A DNA stretch of 64,000 bases from positions 18,052,501-18,116,500 of the forward strand of contig NW_026947507.1 in the NCBI RefSeq assembly GCF_034190915.1. Direction: 5' to 3'. Origin of the DNA: Cavia porcellus. Its lineage: Eukaryota > Chordata > Mammalia > Rodentia > Caviidae. The position numbers and the translations under genes are program-made. This document shows positions 58,559-64,000 of this stretch, one piece after another. Each line of letters opens with the position of its first letter. The first letter of the stretch is position 1. The notes under the pieces were generated by a model. The model was given only the letters and a program-made list of their open reading frames with translations, did not search any database and was not told the DNA's origin.

Positions 58559-59880
58559 ATAATATATCAAATTTAATAGAAAATAAAAGCTACAAAAATA
58601 TTATCATTTATCTTTTTCTGCAAACGTTTTCATTTGTTGAATCTCATAAAGTTGGATAATATTTTTAGCATCTAGGTTGTCCAAATGTATGCTTCTTTTT
58701 ATTTTTATGTGTACAGAACAAGACTACATAAAAAAAAAAAAGTATCGGATGAGGAAATCAGGGCTCACAATTATTCAAGGTGGAGAAAAGAGAATGTATT
58801 CAACCAATAGAAAACATTTCAGATCTTCATTTTATTGTTTAGTTTCTAATTTTGTATGAATATCAGTATGTATTTTATTATTTTTCAAAGTGTGTATATA
58901 TTTTGCATATATAATTAATAAAAGGTTGAAATTTGAACATAGGCACATTAGATTAGAAAAAATAAAAGCAAAATTAGCAAAAGTCATAATAAAATAGTTA
59001 AGTTTAAAGAAAAATGTTTGAATTGAGTAAAGCAGTGCAATCTTGTGCAAACAAATTACCTTTTTCAAACTTAAAGGTAGCACTGTTACCTTTGCCTTGC
59101 CTTCTTTTAAACGTTAAAAGCAAAATCAGACCTTCTAAAAACACTTTCTTAGATTCTAAAAATAGACCTAAAAAGATAAGTAAAATGGACCTAGCTGCTG
59201 AATTTATTTGCCCACGGGTATTGCTTAGGAGATACTTTGCCAAATTTTTAATGATATCAAAGTTGGGCCAGTAGTGTTTTATACCAGCTGCACTGGACTA
59301 ATTATCTGGTTTTCTCAAATGTCTATTTTTGAAATAATTAATGCTTTTGAACATATAACAGACATTACGTTTGGAAAAGACAAAAGTTCTGACTAATCAC
59401 TTCTTTAAAAGCTTGGCAAATCTTTCCTTTCTACTGATTCCAGTAGTTTGTTGCCATCTAGATTACAGATATCTTAATCTTGTCTCTAGATTATATGGGT
59501 AAATTATATTTTTAGATGTGTGGGTCTCTGATTTTAAGGCATGATTGGGCTATAGCTCATGTTTTACTCTTCCATATAATGATTAAAGCATTGTATAATA
59601 GTTGTCTGGATTTTTCCAGAGATGACTGTATTTTAAAAGGTAATCAGAAGACTCAACCTTTAAGTACACTATATGGCAAACTATTTTATCATAGTGAATT
59701 ACTATAATGTTCTTTTTCTTTTTTATTCAGCAATGATTACAAATGAAGGGGAATAGAATGTTGATAGTAAGGAATTCTAAATTTATAGTTGGAAATCACA
59801 CACATATGCATTACAGTGATCATAACACTGAAATAATTAGGTAATTATGGAAATAATGAATTCATACACTCTAATATCCA
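58559..59880. other. Unassigned AT-rich DNA
   Basis: No recognised family or exon. Open frames at 59004-59274 on both strands overlap and are motif-free. Confidence 0.45.
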
Positions 59881-59944
59881 ATATTTCAAAGCACCAACTT
59901 ATATATATTTTAAATGTTATATATATGTTGATGCTTTGAAATAT
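59881..59944. repeat. Imperfect 64-bp palindrome
   Basis: 'atatttcaaagca' on the left pairs with 'tgctttgaaatat' on the right. The inner sequence 'accaacttatatata' pairs with 'tatatatgttga' with two or three mismatches, leaving about 12 unpaired bases. This is a candidate hairpin or short palindromic MITE remnant. Confidence 0.7.
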
Positions 59945-61552
59945 ATATATAACAAAATCTAAGTGATATTGTCAAACATATAGATAACATCCTATAGATA
60001 ATTTTTTCTACATATGTTCTTTTCTGGAAAATTTAATAAAATTTATGCCTGTTTACTATAAAATTAACTTTAACCTCCTTACTCATACGCCCACTACATA
60101 CCTAATAATTTGGAACTTTGCCCCTCAAAACTATTCAATGTTTAAAATCTTGATAGCAAATAAAATGATAAACGTAGTTTCACTCATGATCAGATAAAGA
60201 AATGCATTGTGATGCCAAAGTCAGTTATTTCCTTTAGTAATGTAATATAACTGATAACCATTTTAATACACAAATACACAAAAGTTATTCATCCTGCTTA
60301 TTTTCTCATTTTAAATTAATATGGTTAACAAGAAGTTAAGAAATTAGTTTTGCATTATTAATTTCTCTGCTAGCAAACTGAGCTTAGATTAGAAAATTTT
60401 TACAAGTTTATATTTACATGTAATATATTTTTAAAATATCCACCTTATTCACTTATGCTACTTCCTAGTTTTATGTTTTGTGACATTCTTTTAACACTTA
60501 AACCCATATGCAGTATAATGTTTCAAAGAACAGCAATCATGAGCTTGAGTAAGTTAAATATGAGTAATGATACCATACAACTCAATTAAATTGACTGCTA
60601 TAGATAAGGATATTATTATATTGTATATCATTTAAATTAGATTATATTTATTTTATTTAATATATTTTTGCTCAAGAGGATAAAGGTTCATTTAAAAAGT
60701 TTAAATTGGAATGGCTTGGAAAATACTGATAGTGAAATAACTGTAATGAAATGTCATTTTATGAATTAAGGACTATTGACAAAGTGATGGAATATGGTGG
60801 TCAAATTCCATGATAGCCTATGCAACGGAAATAATAAAACCATGAAACTGTATCCTAATAAAGCTGCTAATAATTGCCATCATCATTTTTTTAATGAGTT
60901 TGGCTATTTCTTAATATGTTTGATATTTCAAAGAAACAGAACTCATAGTTTACTGCACCACATTTTTTTTTCAAGATTCATTCATCATGCTGTTCTTACT
61001 TATGACATTTTAGTCCACAAATCTTTCATTTATCCATTCTTTAAGTGTTCACTAATGCATTATTTTTATTAACAGAAAACTTTATAAAATTACTCTTTTG
61101 TTTTTGAAACAATATCTTTATAAATTCCTGATTTAATATCTACGTAAGTTACATAGGGCTCTCTTTGTACACTGCAAATTCAATTTCTAGCTACAATTAA
61201 AAACATAAGTTTTTGAAAAACAGGCTATGATTGAGATGATGCTTTAAAACATTTTGTAAATGTTTTGTTATTCTTAATTCTTCTGACCCTCTCACATTCA
61301 CTGTGAGATACCTATTTTTAGATAGACGCTCAGACCTCCAATTTGATAGTTTTCTTTTAACTCAACATGTCACAGAACCTGGTATTTTTGCTATTATTAA
61401 CAAACAGGCACTATTTACTTTTCTTTATTATAATTATTATACAAGATTTCATAATCAGGAATGCATTATTCAGGAAACTGGCATATTTTCCAGATATCCA
61501 GTAAGGTATTCTCTATTATTTCGAAACAGGGAATGTACTCTAATTTGATTTG
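59945..61552. other. Unassigned AT-rich DNA
   Basis: I see no supported feature. The open frames 60794-61072 (92 residues) and 61303-61548 (81 residues) show no domain. Confidence 0.45.
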
Positions 61553-61953
61553 TTTCACATTGCTGTAACAGTAGACCTTACATATTTTATATAGAGAAGA
61601 GTCAATAACTCAGCATTGCAGATATGTGTATATGCTGCCAGAATCAGCACTGTGAGAGGCCTGCAGTGGACGGCGTGGTGAGGTGAGAGTGTGGGTATGT
61701 GTGTGAGACAGACGGGACACGATGCCAAGGACAATGGGGGAGGATGGAAAGCCAAACTGGCGTTAGTGCAATCTATTTTTGCAGAAACTAGTCCTAGAAC
61801 TAACAACCTTCTCCAGAGGGTATTAATCCCTCTGAGGATGGGGTCACATTGAGCTAATGTGACCACACTACGCGTAAGTTAAGAGCTTTACCACCTTTGG
61901 ATGTCATTTAACTGGGGACTAAACACCCATAACACGGCAATTTGGGGGACAAA
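61553..61953 (-). mobile_element. MaLR-like LTR, diverged, CpG-containing
   Basis: The left edge 'ttcacattgctgtaacagta' resembles the reverse complement of a MaLR 3' end. The right part has 'cctctgaggatggggtcaca' and 'atttggggg', compatible with the 5' part of such an LTR. The centre is G-rich on the plus strand with several CpG sites ('ggacggcgtggtgagg', 'cagacgggacacgatg'). The 103-residue minus-strand frame 61555-61866 lies inside it and is not a gene. Confidence 0.45.
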
Positions 61954-63652
61954 TATCCTTATCAGTTTCACCTCTTTGTATGTACTTACTTGTGATTAGT
62001 TCTGTGAGAAATTATTAGGAAAGGTATTTCCTATAAAGATACAACAGAGCCCATGCAATATTTTGCATGAATACCTCACCACAAATCCATACTCTTTGTA
62101 GTTATAAAATGAATTAAAATTTCATTTTTCTCTATAGATCAATCTCTGAATATTTTAAGTTTGGAGGTGTTCTCTGTTGCAGCTATTTACTCTGCCATTT
62201 GTTGGAGTGCAACAGTTTCTGCGTATTCTATGGTGAAAGTTAAAAGAAACACGTGACCATAATCATGTGTCTTGTTATCTGGAATTTGAAATTAATATGA
62301 ATTTTATGTTATCAATATCATTCTTATTTTGAATCTTAAGAATATAAGAGCCAATTTTAATTTTAGATTTCATAATTATAGGCGTCAGACCAGACTCAGG
62401 TCACCAGTTACACGTTGTCAATTACTTCTTCAGATTACAACACATAAACGGTGACTGCTAAAGTTTTACTAATTGTCATCAGAAAAAAAAGTATTTAATC
62501 TGATTTTAAAATTTTGAACATATAATCCAGTAAATATTTCATCATTTAATAGTATATCTTTACATGAAATATTCTATGTAAATCTTATAAAATGTTTTCA
62601 TTCTGAAAATTTCTTGTAATTTTAAGTGGAATTAATGCATTATGTAGAACTTATTTACCACTTTCCTAGGCTGAAGATCTTCAGATTGCATGTGTGAGAG
62701 TCTGCTTTGATTTTTTTATTGTGAGGCTCATTTTATTTATGTATTTATTGCCTTAGTAGAAGCTTAGAAAATATTATAAGTGCAAGATTTTACCAGAATT
62801 ATCACTAAGGACATTACTTAGGTCAAAGTACAGGTTTGCAGTAATATTCCAACAAAACAATTAAGTTCAGATGTTTTTCATCAGTGAATATAATTATATG
62901 TACAGTATATTTGATTTATAAAAATAAAAAATTCTATGAATTAATGATATAATAAAATTTCCCTCCAATTCAAATAATCTAAAAGTTAGTTACATCCTGA
63001 TGATTTACAGTTTTTAAATGCAACTCACCAGTTTTCACATTCTCTGTGTGATGTATCAGTTTTTGCTGTGGATTGTCTTTCGAAAGACGTGTATATGAGA
63101 AATAAACCCGAACATAGAAACATTGCGTTCTTTTGGGACAGAAAGTGGATTTGTTTCCTTCCTAACAAAGAATATCAAAGATGATATCTCCTTCTGGTTC
63201 TTTAGTGCACCAGGTCTCCGGTAGCCTGCTTTATATTAACAGTATTTTCTAAATTCAAGTTTTCTCAATGGTGACACAGAGAACATCCACTGGGACTAGT
63301 ACTGCTTTGTCTCCCAGGGATTTGGGCAATGGGAAAGTCACATGAACATGAAATTCATGTTGCCTGCAGTGCTGTGAGTCATACAACTCCTTATCTTTGA
63401 TCTGCACTCTTATTTCTTCTGCTAGCATTGTGGAAATCATGAAAGGCTAAGGTAGAATTTCAGATTCTCCCCGGTTGTTGACATACACTTTAAATTAACT
63501 ACATTTATTTTTAACTGATACAAAAATGCACATATTAATGAGGCACCTGTGAGATTTTTAAATAGATGTATACTTTATGTAACACTCAAATTAACCTAAA
63601 TAAATACCTTCAAAATTTCTTTACCTAAAAATTTTTTGGACACAAAATCTTT

Positions 63653-63653
<1 letters not shown>
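61954..63653. other. Unassigned AT-rich DNA
   Basis: No recognised family or exon. A non-repetitive segment near 62380-62470 ('ggcgtcagaccagactcagg') is slightly GC-richer. The minus-strand frame 63255-63440 has no motif. Confidence 0.45.

Positions 63654-63685
<32 letters not shown>
63654..63685. repeat. Poly(T) run of 32 bases
   Basis: An uninterrupted T-run is consistent with the poly(A) tail of a minus-strand retroelement to its right. Its purity suggests youth or replication slippage. Confidence 0.9.
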
Positions 63686-63688
<3 letters not shown>

Positions 63689-63850
63689 TTTTTGAAGTAA
63701 ACCCTACATAACTGTTATCCCTGTACCATGCAGTAGCAAAACAGAACTTCCTATTCCCATCTGACTGAAATCTAGTAGTATAGTTTCTGGTAATCACCAC
63801 GCTACTTGCTACATGTATGAAATCAGCTTGATCATATTCCACATACAATG
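63686..63850 (-). mobile_element. L1 3' UTR fragment (minus strand)
   Basis: 'ggtaatcaccacgctacttg' and 'catattccacatacaatgg' are the reverse complement of the L1 3' UTR block (ccatata...ggaat ... gtggttacc). 'ctgtaccatgcagtagcaaa' also fits. It abuts the T-run that would be its tail. Confidence 0.55.
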
Positions 63851-63864
63851 GAGAAAAAAGACAA

Positions 63865-64000
63865 ACAGAAGGGCTAATGAGGTTACGGAGGAGAATGAAC
63901 TTTAGTACAGTGTTTATGAAACTGAAATTTAATACAGAATACAGCTGATGTAGAAAAGAATATGGTGATTCCTCAACAAATTAAAAATACAAATAGCAGA
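63865..64000 (+). mobile_element. L1 ORF2 C-terminal fragment (plus strand), cut by window edge
   Basis: 'ctaatgaggttacggaggag', 'gtacagtgtttatgaaactg' and 'gattcctcaacaaattaaaa' follow the L1 ORF2 end (the 'CWWECKLVQPLW...RFLKKLK' region) on the plus strand, opposite to the piece on its left. It continues past the window. Confidence 0.6.

Overview
This window looks like non-coding nuclear DNA from a mammal, almost certainly a rodent. It is visibly AT-rich (about two thirds A+T by eye) and has no bacterial-style gene packing. No open frame on either strand looks like an intact cellular gene, and I recognise no exon with confidence. The longest open frames fall in microsatellites, low-complexity sequence or transposon remnants. 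The rodent assignment rests on SINEs: short tRNA-derived ID elements, B1-type (7SL-derived) monomers, and at least three B1-plus-ID dimers of the B1-dID type. Such dimers are known from the squirrel-related lineage and some other rodents and are not typical of mouse or rat. The youngest ID copy has an unusual body ('cggcataagc', 'gcaagcaggcgg'). A squirrel-clade or beaver-like source is plausible, but I cannot fix the species.

Layout. 1-5 kb: a B1-dID SINE running into a GGA-rich microsatellite, then a Tigger1-type DNA transposon remnant with an ID fragment inside it. 5-13 kb: a young ID with a perfect 15-bp target duplication, an (AAAAC)n tract, an MLT1-like LTR, a TC-rich microsatellite and several palindromic AT repeats. 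13-24 kb: mostly unassigned AT-rich DNA with an old L1 3' fragment, an ancient mammalian repeat, a 107-bp purine tract containing about 23 GAA units, and two B1-dID copies. 24-31 kb: a MaLR-like LTR, another ancient repeat, and non-repetitive stretches that could hold conserved non-coding elements, including an AP-1/CArG/AP-1 motif cluster near 30.9 kb. 31-41 kb is the densest retroelement region: two MaLR-like LTRs tail to tail, a degenerate tandem duplication with a minisatellite, an L1 ORF2 reverse-transcriptase fragment, an L1 3' end with a recognisable ORF2 C-terminus, an oppositely oriented older L1 fragment, an ID and another LTR. 41-64 kb: scattered LTR, ID and B1 copies, simple repeats, and L1 pieces in both orientations at the right edge beside a 32-bp T run.

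No genes act together here. The window reads as an intron of a long gene or an intergenic gene desert. No convincing new system is visible. The items most worth checking are the AP-1/CArG cluster, a 72-bp exon-like open block at 8353-8424, the degenerate 185-bp tandem duplication near 33 kb, and several structure-forming repeats. Repeat family names were assigned by reading against remembered family patterns, not by a database search, so boundaries are approximate.
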